Under the pieces are notes generated by a model, which was given only the letters and a program-made list of their open reading frames with translations, was not told where the DNA came from and searched no databases. A program made the position numbers and the translations under genes. Positions 30,009 through 40,203 of a stretch of DNA of 64,000 bases are shown here, piece by piece. This stretch comes from Tritrichomonas musculus. Taxonomy: Eukaryota; Parabasalia; Tritrichomonadida; Tritrichomonadidae. Position 1 is the first letter of the stretch, and every line of letters begins with the position of its first letter. The stretch spans positions 6,014,001 through 6,078,000 of the forward strand of contig JAPFFF010000007.1 in assembly GCA_039105265.1 (NCBI GenBank), read 5' to 3'.

Positions 30009-30460
30009 TATAATAAAATATGGTGCAGATGTGATGTAATGTGATATTGCATCTCATTTCATGCATTTTTTCTGCTTTTTTAGTAGTAGCAAAAAATATT
30101 GTCCTTTTTTATTGGTTACTTAATAAATTATATTGTTTCTTAACTAATCTTCAAATTTGTTAAATTCTAATGGAGAAGCAATGATTAGAAAAAAAATAAC
30201 TCTAATACTTGAGCTGCATTCATTTTTATTGGTTTATTTTTTTAAATGAAAAATCAATATTTTTCACAAATAATCTTCAAATTTAAATGTTTTTATATTA
30301 TTTCTGAGCCTTTTAAAATAAATGGAAAAATGATTTATAGACATGTTATTAAAGAGTTTGAAAATAAAAATGAAAATCCAAAAATACTTATAATGAAATC
30401 TAGTTTTTACTAAGAATATGCTTTGTTTTCGTTATAAACGCATCTTCTATTATATATGGT
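30009..30460. other. Intergenic spacer
   Basis: AT-rich spacer between two same-strand genes. No further gene or repeat recognised. Confidence 0.5.
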
Positions 30461-31720
30461 ATGCATTTTAGCAAATTAAAAATAGATATTAATTCGGTTT
30501 TTATTTATGATTCTAAACGTTTTTCGGATAACGAACAAAAAAATAAATCATTCAAATTACGAATATTTTTTACGTTTTTCCTCAAAAAACGGATATTTGA
30601 TGTACTTCATGAAAGGGTCCAAAAAAAAAATGACTTAAAATTAAATAACTTATCCGAAAAATATAAAATGATTAAACGAAACAATATGGCCTCCACGCTT
30701 TCAGAATTTCCACCGGAATCCATCTCTTATATTACAGTGACTCTCCGCGAACACAACTTAGAGCTTATCGAAAGAATTGGGTATGGAGGCTTTTCGTTGA
30801 TTTTCAAAGTGAAATCTACGCGTATTCCAAAATATTATGCAGCAAAGGTTCTTAACACTGCATCAGTTCGACATTCTAATCACAAAGCGACATTCAAAAA
30901 CGAAAGAAAAGCGTTATCACATTTATCACACCCAAATATAATTAAGTTAATTGATCATTTCGAATCAGGAAAGTTCCTTTTTCTAATAATTGAGCTTTGC
31001 AGCTCCAAAACACTCGAAGATGTAATTAAAGCAGGTACAGCAACAGTAACTGATAGAGTTTTATATATGAAACAACTTCTTCATGCCCTCGTTCATATTC
31101 ACTCATCAGGGTATGTACACCGTGACATTAAACCAGCGAACGTCCTTTTCGACGATTATGGTAGATTAAAACTTGCCGATTTTGGATTATGTATTAAATG
31201 GCCAGAAAATGGTGAAAAATCTCAGGAATTTTTGGGGTCTCCTCATTTTATGGCACCCGAAATCTTCAGAAGAGAGCCATTTGACCCTTATAAAGCAGAT
31301 ATTTATGCTCTTGGAATTACTTTTTATGAACTATGCGGTGGTCAATCGAATTGGCCAACTTCTCTTGATATACTTAGCGCGCTTATTAGCAAAGAAGGAT
31401 TTATTGTTCATCATGGAACAAAGCCAGATATAACACGAATTGTTGCTGCAATGACAAAAATGAAAGCTTCAAGTCGACCTTCATTGTTTACAATTGCCCG
31501 ACAGCCAATTTTCCACAGTACTAGGAAGCCTTTACCGGCACCTACTCAATCTTCAACTTCGAGTATCAAAACAATTTCAACGCCATTAAGAAAACAGAGT
31601 GCAGCCAAAGCAGAAGTTAAAACTATGCGATCTAGAAAACTTACCACGTCAGAATTAAAACCAAAGAAAAGGCAACGATCTGCGCAACCTCAACTCCGTA
31701 TGTTAACTTCTCAAAGCTGA
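30461..31720 (+). CDS. Serine/threonine protein kinase with basic C-terminal tail
   Basis: 419 residues from the first ATG; Met70 and Met76 are alternative starts, and the 70-75 residues before them are basic and not part of the domain. The kinase domain spans ~98-350 and has every catalytic element: glycine loop GYGGFSLIF (~108), Lys129 in YYAAKVL, HRDIKPAN (220-227), DFG (240-242), GSPHFMAPE (activation segment and APE) and DIYALGITFYELCGG. The HRDIKPAN and GSPHFMAPE signatures indicate Ser/Thr specificity and resemble CAMK/NEK-type kinases, which are expanded in trichomonads. The tail (~350-419) is rich in Ser, Thr, Lys and Arg with no domain. The substrate is unknown. Confidence 0.9.
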   Translation: MHFSKLKIDINSVFIYDSKRFSDNEQKNKSFKLRIFFTFFLKKRIFDVLHERVQKKNDLKLNNLSEKYKMIKRNNMASTLSEFPPESISYITVTLREHNLELIERIGYGGFSLIFKVKSTRIPKYYAAKVLNTASVRHSNHKATFKNERKALSHLSHPNIIKLIDHFESGKFLFLIIELCSSKTLEDVIKAGTATVTDRVLYMKQLLHALVHIHSSGYVHRDIKPANVLFDDYGRLKLADFGLCIKWPENGEKSQEFLGSPHFMAPEIFRREPFDPYKADIYALGITFYELCGGQSNWPTSLDILSALISKEGFIVHHGTKPDITRIVAAMTKMKASSRPSLFTIARQPIFHSTRKPLPAPTQSSTSSIKTISTPLRKQSAAKAEVKTMRSRKLTTSELKPKKRQRSAQPQLRMLTSQS

Positions 31721-31912
31721 TGTCTATTACTATATATTTTCATGAATAAAAATACAAAAAAAATAATATTATCGTTTGTAATAATTTAATATTAATAAAA
31801 AGCTAAAAATAAAGAAATGTTATTTTTATTTATTATTTAGAAAATAATATAATAAATCGAGAAAATGTTTACTTTTTTTTTCAATAAAAATATAAACGTT
31901 TTTACACTCGAT

Positions 31913-32816
31913 AGAGGTGAGACTGCGAAATTTTAAATGAACTTTTTTAGGAATAATAATCAACAAAATTAAAAATAAATTAAAAATATAGTATTATGGT
32001 GTTGTTACCTTTTCATATCATATACTTTTTTTCAGATTTAATCAAAAAAAATTGAAATTGTATTGATATTTCAAAATGTCATAATTCCTATATTCGTCAT
32101 TATTTTTTCTTTTCAACCATTAAATTGCATTTGTATATAGATGATCTCTATTTTTTAATAAGAAAGCTATTCAATGAATGTGTTTTTGGTCAAAATTCAA
32201 AAAAAAATTTTTCAATTTAAAGAGAAATTTTCTTCTATATTAAAGATCAAAGGGATAACTATAGTTCATCTCTTAACTTATCTGGTGCTGGCAAACATAT
32301 CAAAATATTTTTAAAAAATTTTTTACAATTTTAGCTAGGGTTGAGGTTTAATATTGAATATAATTCTATATACGTTAATGATGTAAACTTCACAAATATC
32401 TAAATAATTTCATTTGTTTTTATTTTGGTATCAACCTCACAATAAGTATTTATTTTAATATTTATCAATAATTTACCAAAAAAATCATGCTTATAATATG
32501 ATGATAGTTAGTTAAATCATAAAAAATCATTATTTGATTTATAATTCTTAGTCGAAGATTTTAATATTATATTCACATCTATATATTAAATATTGATAAT
32601 TAAATTATTTATTATTTTGCGTAAATAGAATTTTTTTATTAAGATAAAATTGAAATTATAATAAGATAGAAGCTATTCAATTTTAAAAATAGATTTATAG
32701 CTAAAAATCTGAAAAAAGTATTAGTGAAATTATCATAAATAGCATTTAATTCTGGAATAAAATAATATGTATTAATATTATTAAAAAATACCAAAAATTT
32801 TCGCAGCCTCACCTCT
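31913..32816. mobile_element. 904-bp non-autonomous transposon with 8-bp TSD
   Basis: The left end AGAGGTGAGACTGCGAAA and right end (inverted) AGAGGTGAGGCTGCGAAAA form a ~22-bp TIR with about one to two mismatches. CACTCGAT flanks both sides (31905-31912 and 32817-32824), a perfect 8-bp duplication. There is no coding capacity. The AGAGGTG terminus resembles that of the 54826-56204 element. Confidence 0.8.
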
Positions 32817-32824
32817 CACTCGAT

Positions 32825-33503
32825 TAATCATACTTCTGAAAAATTCAATCAAACCGTCAATTTATTTACAAAATCATTTATTTTATTGAAAGGTGATAAT
32901 AAAAATTTCAATAAGTATTAAAAATACCTGTTATCTAAATATATTAAAAGTATTACTCTGAAGTATTAGATTTCTGACCAAAATAATGCAAATGTTTGGA
33001 ATATTTCTTCGCATTTTCAAAAAGTTGTAAATTGAATAATATTATTCAATATGGTTTTATAAAAAATAAATGTAAAAAAGTATATACTTATAATATGAAA
33101 GAAAAAAATTAAAAGATTAAAAATAGTAATTCAGAGCGTAAATTGAATTTTTCTTAATTTTTTTTTCAAATTTTTATAATTAACTTTCAATTTGAGAAAA
33201 GGGCCGCAAGCAAAAAAAACTAGATACACATATGCAAATAAATTATTAATAATTTATATCTTTATTATATATTAAATTATAAATAAAATAAATATATATT
33301 TTTGGATTTCTTAAGATATATGCCGAATTTTATTATAGACGATAGAAACTCAAAAAGTTTGTTTAACTTTCCTTTTTTTTTATTTATTAAATATCTTGGT
33401 AAAAAATAGATTAATATAATATATTTAATAATTTTTTAATATATTATATCTTTTAAATAATAATTTAAAATTAAAATTAAAACTAAAACTAAATCTTTTT
33501 AAA
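32825..33503. other. AT-rich spacer
   Basis: Low-complexity AT DNA. A short run of TTAAAATTAAAACTAAAACT-like units lies at about 33465-33494. Nothing else recognised. Confidence 0.45.
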
Positions 33504-33779
33504 TTAATCATTTTTTATTTTTAAAATTTTTTTAAAGTATTTTCTCCTTTTTTGAATATCAATGACTGTTCTACAAATAAGAACGCCTGCAATTATTTTG
33601 TTGCTTGTTTTATCATTTAAATGAGATATAATAATATCTTCTTCTTCTTTGGTCAACAGTCTTTTTGATAATTTAATGAATCTTATTTGTACAATATATT
33701 TGAGCTGTATATCTGTGCCTTTTAGAGCATTGAAATTTACTTTTGTAAAAAATTCAATTAAAAAGTGAGCGTTGAACAT
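33504..33779 (-). CDS. Short hypothetical ORF
   Basis: 91 codons with an ATG start. Residues ~42-88 (LLTKEEEDIIISHLNDKTSN) suggest a helix-turn-helix like those at the start of some transposases or in Myb-like proteins, but the match is weak. It lies at the edge of decayed mobile-element debris and may be a remnant rather than a gene. Confidence 0.25.
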   Translation of the reverse strand: MFNAHFLIEFFTKVNFNALKGTDIQLKYIVQIRFIKLSKRLLTKEEEDIIISHLNDKTSNKIIAGVLICRTVIDIQKRRKYFKKILKIKND

Positions 33780-35600
33780 GTCTATTTGAGATAATACAAA
33801 TATTAATAATGTACGTCAATGGTGTAAAAAGAAAAATTAACCACAAGATTTTTAAATACTTTTTATCCACATTTCTATCATCAAACTTTAAATTGATTGT
33901 TTTTTATTTTCAAAGGAAAATAATTAATAAGAAAAGTCGAGTTATTGATCGAAAAAAAATTTATTCAAATTTTTTGAATGGAGTCTCAAATTCTTATATT
34001 GGTACTTCATTTTTATTTCGTATTCAAATTACATGCATCAGTGATATACTGAACCTAGTCTACTATTAAAGGTTCTTTCCTTGGTCTTACTATATATTTA
34101 CCTTTTTTTATAGGAAATACTTCATATTCAGGATCATCTCTTCCATTCAACCACTTTTGTATAACTTGCAATCTCTTACTTTGTGGAACTCTTTTGCTCA
34201 TTTTGATTGAGCTTAAAAATAAGAAAATTTGTTTGATATTGTATGTTTTGTTTAATTTTTACTTTTTTGCTTTTCTTGATTTCTTTCTTCTTCTCTTATT
34301 TGTTCGAGCTGTTTTTCATCATTTCTTATAATCCTCTCATTCAGATATACAAAATCAGTATATTGATTTTGATACTTATAAATTGGATATTGCTGAAGAA
34401 TCAATTATTATTTCTTAAAAATACCAATCATCGAGACATGCTGGATATGTTGTCAATTTGATTTGAATATTGAAAGTGGACCGAAAATATGCTGACAATA
34501 ATCATCGAAATCGAGCCAAAAAAAAAAAAAAGAATAAATAGTAGTATATAGGAGTCGGTTTCCGTAAGGGATGCCCCTCACGTTAACTCGAACTCATGAT
34601 AGAAAAATTAAAAAATGAAAACAAGGTTATTTTAAAATAGGAAAAAAAAAAAAATAAAAATAAAAAAAACTTTTTCTCCAAGATGGTTCTTCCCCAACGA
34701 CCAACAGAAGAAGAAGCAGGCAAAACCAGCATTCTTATTACCAGTTGAAGGAAGTACACCACCTAGACAACCAACGAAAAAGCATCATTTAGATGATGAT
34801 GTCCATGAAGATGTTCCCCGAACTCAAAAGAAGAAGAAGATATATGCAAAAGATGCTGGTATACAATCAAGTAGTTCCATGTCAAGTTCAAATTCAAGTG
34901 ATGTTGAAGAAGTCCATGAAGATGTTGATGATGTCCATGATGTTGAAGATGGTCAAAATAAGCAACCAAGTGATGATGATGAAACAACACAACCTAAAAA
35001 GGAGGAGTATCATGCACCTAAACAAGGTCACAAGGATGATACGTATAAACAGGTAGATGCTCCACGAATCAATCTCCGCGAAAAACTAGTAGCTACTCGT
35101 AATCATTTTGTTTATGATGATGATATTGAAGAATTATCTAAATAACTCAGGTACTTCAACAAGATGCTTAATGATGTCAATAGTGCTTTAGTAGGTTGTA
35201 AACTCAACATCGCTGACCTAAACAAGAACTTTGAAGAACTTAAACATGATGCAATGAGTTCATCCAATGAGTACTTCATGGCTCTTGCAAAAGATAACAT
35301 CACACCAGAGGAGTTCATTACGATGAAGATGATCTTCTAGAACCAATTCCAAATCAGAAGATGTTTTTTCTTTTTTCTTTTTATTTTTGTATATTTTCCA
35401 AATAAAAATAAAAACATCTAAAAAGAAAACTGTTTTGTGAAGTCTTGATTTAAGTAATTCTCACCAATTGGAAAATCACAATCCGAAGATGAATAAGTTC
35501 CGTTTTTGAATGTTATTTTAATCTTTTTCTTATCTTTATCATCTACTTCTCCTTCAATTTCTTTAGATTTGACAGTCAAAATTACACCCGAAGCCATATA
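33504..35600. mobile_element. Fossil mobile-element debris, possibly Maverick/Polinton-related
   Basis: A broken, gene-poor stretch holding short coding fragments on both strands: the 91-codon frame at its left edge; a 48-codon minus-strand frame at 34055-34201 (MSKRVPQSKRLQVIQKWLNG then a charged end), which resembles small proteins I associate with trichomonad repeat elements; a plus-strand acidic, low-complexity fragment ending at 35145 (rich in Asp, His, Gln and Lys); and a 59-codon minus-strand frame at 35418-35597. No polymerase, integrase, capsid or protease part is visible, and no end repeats were found, so the family is a guess. It looks old, with several breaks. Confidence 0.3.
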
Positions 35601-36510
35601 TTTTTTTACTTTTTGCTTATTTTAATATTTCATCCCAATCTTTTTTAAATTCATCTATTTTTACGTGTACATTTACATTTAATTTTCCAATTATTTTTTT
35701 AATATAATTACAATCACGTAATAAACTTGAATCCGAATAAAAGCTTCTAGCTCAAAAATAGCGAATTTTTTTTACAGTAACAAAATGGTCTATTTGCTTC
35801 TTTTATTTCACCAATAACATATACCAATCCATACAGAGCGAATCTTCTCACATTTTTATTATATTCTGTATTTACTAATTCGAAATCTCAATTTTGCAAT
35901 TTATCGAGAATCTATCAAGACTTGGCAAAGGAGTTTAATTTTTAGGTGTATGTTTCATGTCTTTGTATATTTGCCATTATTTCTTCATGAGATGTTTTGC
36001 TCAAAACATTGACTTGTAAAATGAATTCCTCTGGAGATCTGAAGATCTGAAGATTCATATGATAGTACGCCATATGATTTAGCCGAAAATTGTAGGGACA
36101 ATACCAACTGAAAAATAACTTCTCTAAATAATACACCACCGATTATAAGGAATAGCCCAAATTCATATTAAAGCAATATTCCAATATCATTCAACAATCT
36201 TGGCAATTCTTTATAATCATTTTAATTTGTATATCAACAGAAAAAATCAAGACTTATTAATTAGTTTCTATTTTCAGAAACTTGTTCAATACATTCTCCA
36301 ATACAATTTTTCATGCCAAAATGATTCAAATGTCCTTATAATATTTTCATGCTTGACGAAAAAAATTCAACAGAATCAATGTTTTCAAAAATCTCAATTG
36401 AATTTTCTATTCTATTTGTTAATTCAATATTCAATAGCTTATAACAATAATGATTGCTTTACTGCAAAAACCAATTTTCAACAAATCTTCAAATCCAATT
36501 ATATTTAATA
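35601..36510 (-). pseudogene. Decayed coding remnant of unknown family
   Basis: Minus-strand coding-like texture, interrupted repeatedly. The longest piece is the 65-codon frame at 35942-36139. I do not recognise the family, and I do not call the opposite-strand frame at 36200-36508, which looks like a shadow of this remnant. Confidence 0.3.
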
Positions 36511-36717
36511 CTTGCTTGATTATTCTTATATTTTTTAAATACAATATTTCCAATATTTAAAAAGTACTTTATTATCAAATTGAAATACTCATTTTTAAGG
36601 AATCAAAAATAACTTTAAATAAACATAATAAAAACAATTATATTTTAATAAATCTAATCTATTTTATTTATATTTAAAACAAACATTTGGTAAATATAAA
36701 TTTTCATCCGAATTAAA

Positions 36718-37566
36718 TTACATCATAAAGAAATCATCACAAAATTCTGTGCTATTTGATGTAATATCAGTAAAGTTATCAAAAGAATCAAAGGGATCAT
36801 GATAAAGATTATCAAGAAAACTAAGATCTGTAATTTCATTAACAATTGGTGCTTCAATATCGATTTCTTTATCATTTTCAACAATATTTGAGTTTTTAGA
36901 CCAATTTTGCGATTTAATTTCCACTTGGATAGGAGAAGATGTGCAAGATGAGATAGGAGATGATGAAGATGAAGAGTAAGATGAAGAAAATGATGCACAA
37001 ATATTCTTTCTATTGTTAATATCAATCATTCCATTAACATTTGCAAGTGGAATGAGAATAGGTGTACCAATAATATTTGATGCTTGCTGTGGGTTAACAT
37101 TTCTTCTTTTATATGGCTTCTTTTCTAATTTACGTTGAAGCAAGAAAAATCGGTTTTTACACATTTGGTCTGTTCTTCCTTCAAAAAATTTGCTAATGCG
37201 TACCCAACTTGTTCCAAGCTCTTTATGTTTTTCAAGTAACAATTCATCCTCTTCTTGAGTCCATGAATTTGTATTCAATTTGGGTGACAAATAATTCAAC
37301 CATCTTTCACGACATTGACGACTATTACGTCCTGGCATTTCACTAGCAACTTGGATCCATGAATTGTCACCATATTGATCAACAAGTTCACGTAAACGTT
37401 CATCATCTTCTTCGGTAAACTTAGAATGCGGTTTGTACATTGGCTTTTTTACTTTTAATGCTCCGAGCGTGATTAAGTTGTTCATTCCGTGGCTGTTTAA
37501 TGCTTGGTTTTGAATTGAAGTGCTTCCATTGAATTGCATGACCTGTGCAGGATTGATGAAGAACAT
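36718..37566 (-). CDS. R2R3-type Myb DNA-binding protein
   Basis: 282 residues. Two Myb repeats lie at ~48-94 (SKFTEEDDERLRELVDQYGD to CRERWLNYLSP; the first Trp position is Phe) and ~99-146 (NSWTQEEDELLLEKHKELGT to MCKNRFFLLQRK). Spacing and recognition helices (NSRQCRERW, RTDQMCKNRF) fit sequence-specific DNA binding. The C-terminal ~130 residues are Ser-rich, then acidic (DNLYHDPFDSFDNFTDI), which would suit a regulatory tail. Trichomonads carry a large family of short R2R3 Myb regulators, some acting on iron-responsive adhesin genes (family knowledge). The start ATG at 37566 has an Inr candidate (TTCATTATTTATAA) 16-30 bases upstream. Confidence 0.92.
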   Translation of the reverse strand: MFFINPAQVMQFNGSTSIQNQALNSHGMNNLITLGALKVKKPMYKPHSKFTEEDDERLRELVDQYGDNSWIQVASEMPGRNSRQCRERWLNYLSPKLNTNSWTQEEDELLLEKHKELGTSWVRISKFFEGRTDQMCKNRFFLLQRKLEKKPYKRRNVNPQQASNIIGTPILIPLANVNGMIDINNRKNICASFSSSYSSSSSSPISSCTSSPIQVEIKSQNWSKNSNIVENDKEIDIEAPIVNEITDLSFLDNLYHDPFDSFDNFTDITSNSTEFCDDFFMM

Positions 37567-37581
37567 TTTAGCTGTAGAAAT

Positions 37582-37643
37582 TTATAAATAATGAAGTGTT
37601 GATAATAAATGCTTTTCCTTAGAAATATTCTTTCAAAAAGTTA
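37582..37643 (-). promoter_or_regulatory. Core promoter of the Myb gene: AACTTTTTGAAA box and Inr
   Basis: The minus strand has TAACTTTTTGAAA (37631-37643) and then TTCATTATTTATAA (37582-37595) ahead of the start. The box-to-Inr order is the same as in the Sec7-PH gene. Confidence 0.45.
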
Positions 37644-37689
37644 AAATAATTATTTACAATTTAAACTTTTGAATAGAATCAGTTTTTGG

Positions 37690-38265
37690 CAAAAAAGATG
37701 AATTGAGAATAAAATGATTTGTCAAATGTCATAAATGATTTGTTTGATGTGGAAAAATATTTTTTTAAATATGAATCCATTTGTTATCTGTATCAAATTA
37801 TTTATTTCAAATTTTGGTAGATTTTAAAAATAATTCCTTTCATTGAAATTCAAATAATTATATAATAATTTACAGGTTTGCTAAATTTAATATAATTTTA
37901 TACGATTTGAATTTTGTAATTAAAAACGTTTTGCTAATTACATTTAACAAATCATTTGTCATTCAAAATGTCATTTTCTACAAAAAACAAATCATATTTG
38001 TCAACCAACAAATCATTTTCTATTCATTTTTCTTAATGCAAATTTCTATATTCCATTTAATATTTACTTTTCATATATCTTCATAAATTTTAAATATTTA
38101 ATAAAAAATATTTAAATAATATATCAATTATATATGATAGAATTAAAATAATATTATTGTTATCATGATATATACTTGAATTCTAATCAAATTATGAGCA
38201 ACTAAAAAGATGCTCGAAACAGTAACAAGTCACTTTCCACATTAAACAAATCATCTTCAATTCAA
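37690..38265. repeat. Imperfect inverted-repeat cluster built on AAACAAATCAT
   Basis: AATGATTTGTTTGATGTGG at about 37733-37752 faces an inverted copy (CCACATTAAACAAATCATCT) at about 38237-38256. Three more ACAAATCAT copies occur between about 37945 and 38020. No clear TIR ends or target duplication were found, so it could be a decayed element or a clustered binding site upstream of the Myb gene. Confidence 0.3.
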
Positions 38266-38544
38266 ATTTTTAAAAAATGACGAAAAACAAAGGTAGGCCA
38301 ACGAAATTGAATGAATTTACAATTTTTTATTATTTTCCTTTTATCTCATTAAAATAAGTACATTTACAAATAATAATTATTTATTAAATATTTATGTTAT
38401 ATATTGTTAATATTTTTTTGTTTTATTTTGGTCAATGCATCAATATCCATAATATCTCATCTGCTAAAATGAGATATATCCTGAATTAAAAATGATTTTA
38501 AATTACTTTGTATATATATACAATATTTAAGCAATCGTTTTTTA

Positions 38545-38630
38545 AATAATTTTGTTTTTTGCTGAGATACCTTTGATACAAAAAAAAAATAATTTTGTTT
38601 TTTGCTGAGATACCTTTGATACAAAAAAAA
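38545..38630. repeat. Two-copy 43-bp tandem repeat
   Basis: The unit AATAATTTTGTTTTTTGCTG plus 23 more bases is repeated head to tail with a period of 43 bp and only A-run differences. Non-coding. Confidence 0.7.
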
Positions 38631-39119
38631 TTTTGTAATACCTTTTATAAAAAGAAAATATCTAAAAATTGGCAAATCCTTTTATAAATTAATTCTTTAT
38701 TTATATTTATGAAATAAAATTAGAATTAAAAAAATAAAGTTGTCCTAAAAAATATTGATAAGAAATTTGAGAGAAATTTTCATGTTTCATTGAAAAAATT
38801 GAGAAAATTTATTTAAAAATAATTTGAGAGATTTTTAAAATTTCTTTCAAATTCATTCAAATTTAATGACCTATTCATGAATCAAATAAAAATAAAAATC
38901 TCTATTTCAATCAAAAATGATCGATCAGACTGGAAATGTTAAATGAAATATATATATATAAAAAAAAACAGATCTTTTATCTATTTCAAATAAAAATCTC
39001 TATTTCTCTTGTTTTGCAAAATAAAGTATGGGTTGACAAATTATTATTCATAAGTTTTTTTATATTATTTGTGATATATCAATATGATAATATCTTATTT
39101 GTTATATATATATATCAAT

Positions 39120-39694
39120 AATGACATGATAAGCAAAATAAAAATATAGATTTTATTCTATATCAACTGATATTAAACAAGATGATGAAATTCATAACAC
39201 AATTTGCAACAATTTTGAATAATTTTTGGAATATTATCAATATTTGTAAGAAGATCTTGAATCTCATTTTTTTTCTGACGAATTTATATCATACATTGTG
39301 CGTTCAGGAATTATTGGTTAAAAATCCTATAATACTGAATAGGTATTATGATTTAATGTATGAATTAAATTACAAAAATTGAGAAAATCTGTTGAAGGTG
39401 AATTTCCCATTAATACAAAATTAATTCATATAAATATTTAAGTTCTTTGATTATTTTTTGAGGCATTAAAAAATAATTACCTTGAATATCTGAAATTTGT
39501 TTTTGATAATGATTTTCTTTTTGTGTCAAGATAAAATTTAAATCATTTCTCATTTTTGACAATCTCTGCTCGTAATCATCTATTGTTGAACTAATTTTAT
39601 TTTGGAAATTTGAATTATCATCTTTGAGTTGATAAATTCTCTTTTGTAAAGAAGCAACTTGATTTAATAATTTTCTTTTTTTCAATTTGGGCAT
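39120..39694 (-). pseudogene. Decayed P-type transposase fragment
   Basis: The 94-codon minus-strand frame at 39410-39694 (MPKLKKRKLLNQVASLQKRI, coiled coil, then YFLMPQKIIKEL) matches in order the coiled-coil-to-core part of the intact transposase 500 bp to the right (LLNEIEKLKKEI, then NFLIPKIYLEK). Downstream, in shifted frames interrupted by stops, the match continues: GNSPSTDFLNFCNLIHTLNH against GNKKNETYLKFCSLIKLLNS, then LLTNIDNIPKIIQNC against MIQSIQCIPLILEL. The N-terminal SANT domain and catalytic core are gone. It is oriented opposite to the intact copy and is too diverged to be a recent duplicate. Confidence 0.65.
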
Positions 39695-39960
39695 CTATAT
39701 CAGGACTATTTTTATTTAAATCAGGATTTCCTTTCATTCGAAAGTAAAGTAAAATTTTTAAATAAATATTAGAAAAAGTTCAGAATAACGTATTTTCCAT
39801 TCAAAATAGATTTTATAAATATCTTAAAATTCAACTTTTAAATATTTTTATAAAATTAATTATTATTCTTAATATTTATTATATATACGATAGTTTAAAT
39901 TTAATGTATATTTATGGGAGATTCGATTTTTTTGACACTTCACTCTCGATCGTAAGCCTT

Positions 39961-39968
39961 GGTTTTTG
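39961..39968. repeat. Left 8-bp target-site duplication of the P-type element
   Basis: GGTTTTTG, identical to 44058-44065 at the other end. Confidence 0.85.
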
Positions 39969-40100
39969 ATAGGGATTTTTTCGGTTTGTAAACTGTCAAA
40001 AAAATGTTTTCAAATTTAAAAATGCATTTTTTTAAAAAATAATTACATCAATAATAATATCCATATAAATATATATTATATTTTTATTTTCATTAAAATT

Positions 40101-40129
40101 GGTCAACAGGTGCAAAAGAGCTCCAATGA
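40101..40129. repeat. Left subterminal inverted repeat of the P-type element
   Basis: A 29-bp sequence starting GGTCAACAGGTGCAAAAGAG. Its inverted partner is at 43908-43935. Confidence 0.8.
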
Positions 40130-40203
40130 TTAAGTTTTAATGAAATGTGAAATAAAAAAGGATTAATTAGTATGAAATGTGATATAAAAATTTATATAAT
40201 TTT

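Noticed and set aside
33465-33494. AAAACT/AAAATT run considered as an internal telomere-like repeat
   Set aside because: Too short and irregular, and no known telomere unit matches it.
33809-34069. 86-codon plus-strand frame
   Set aside because: No Inr, no domain, and it sits in decayed debris; not supported as a gene.
34560-34610. Possible tRNA-like segment (GTTAACTCGAACTC)
   Set aside because: No acceptor or D-arm pairing could be drawn around it.
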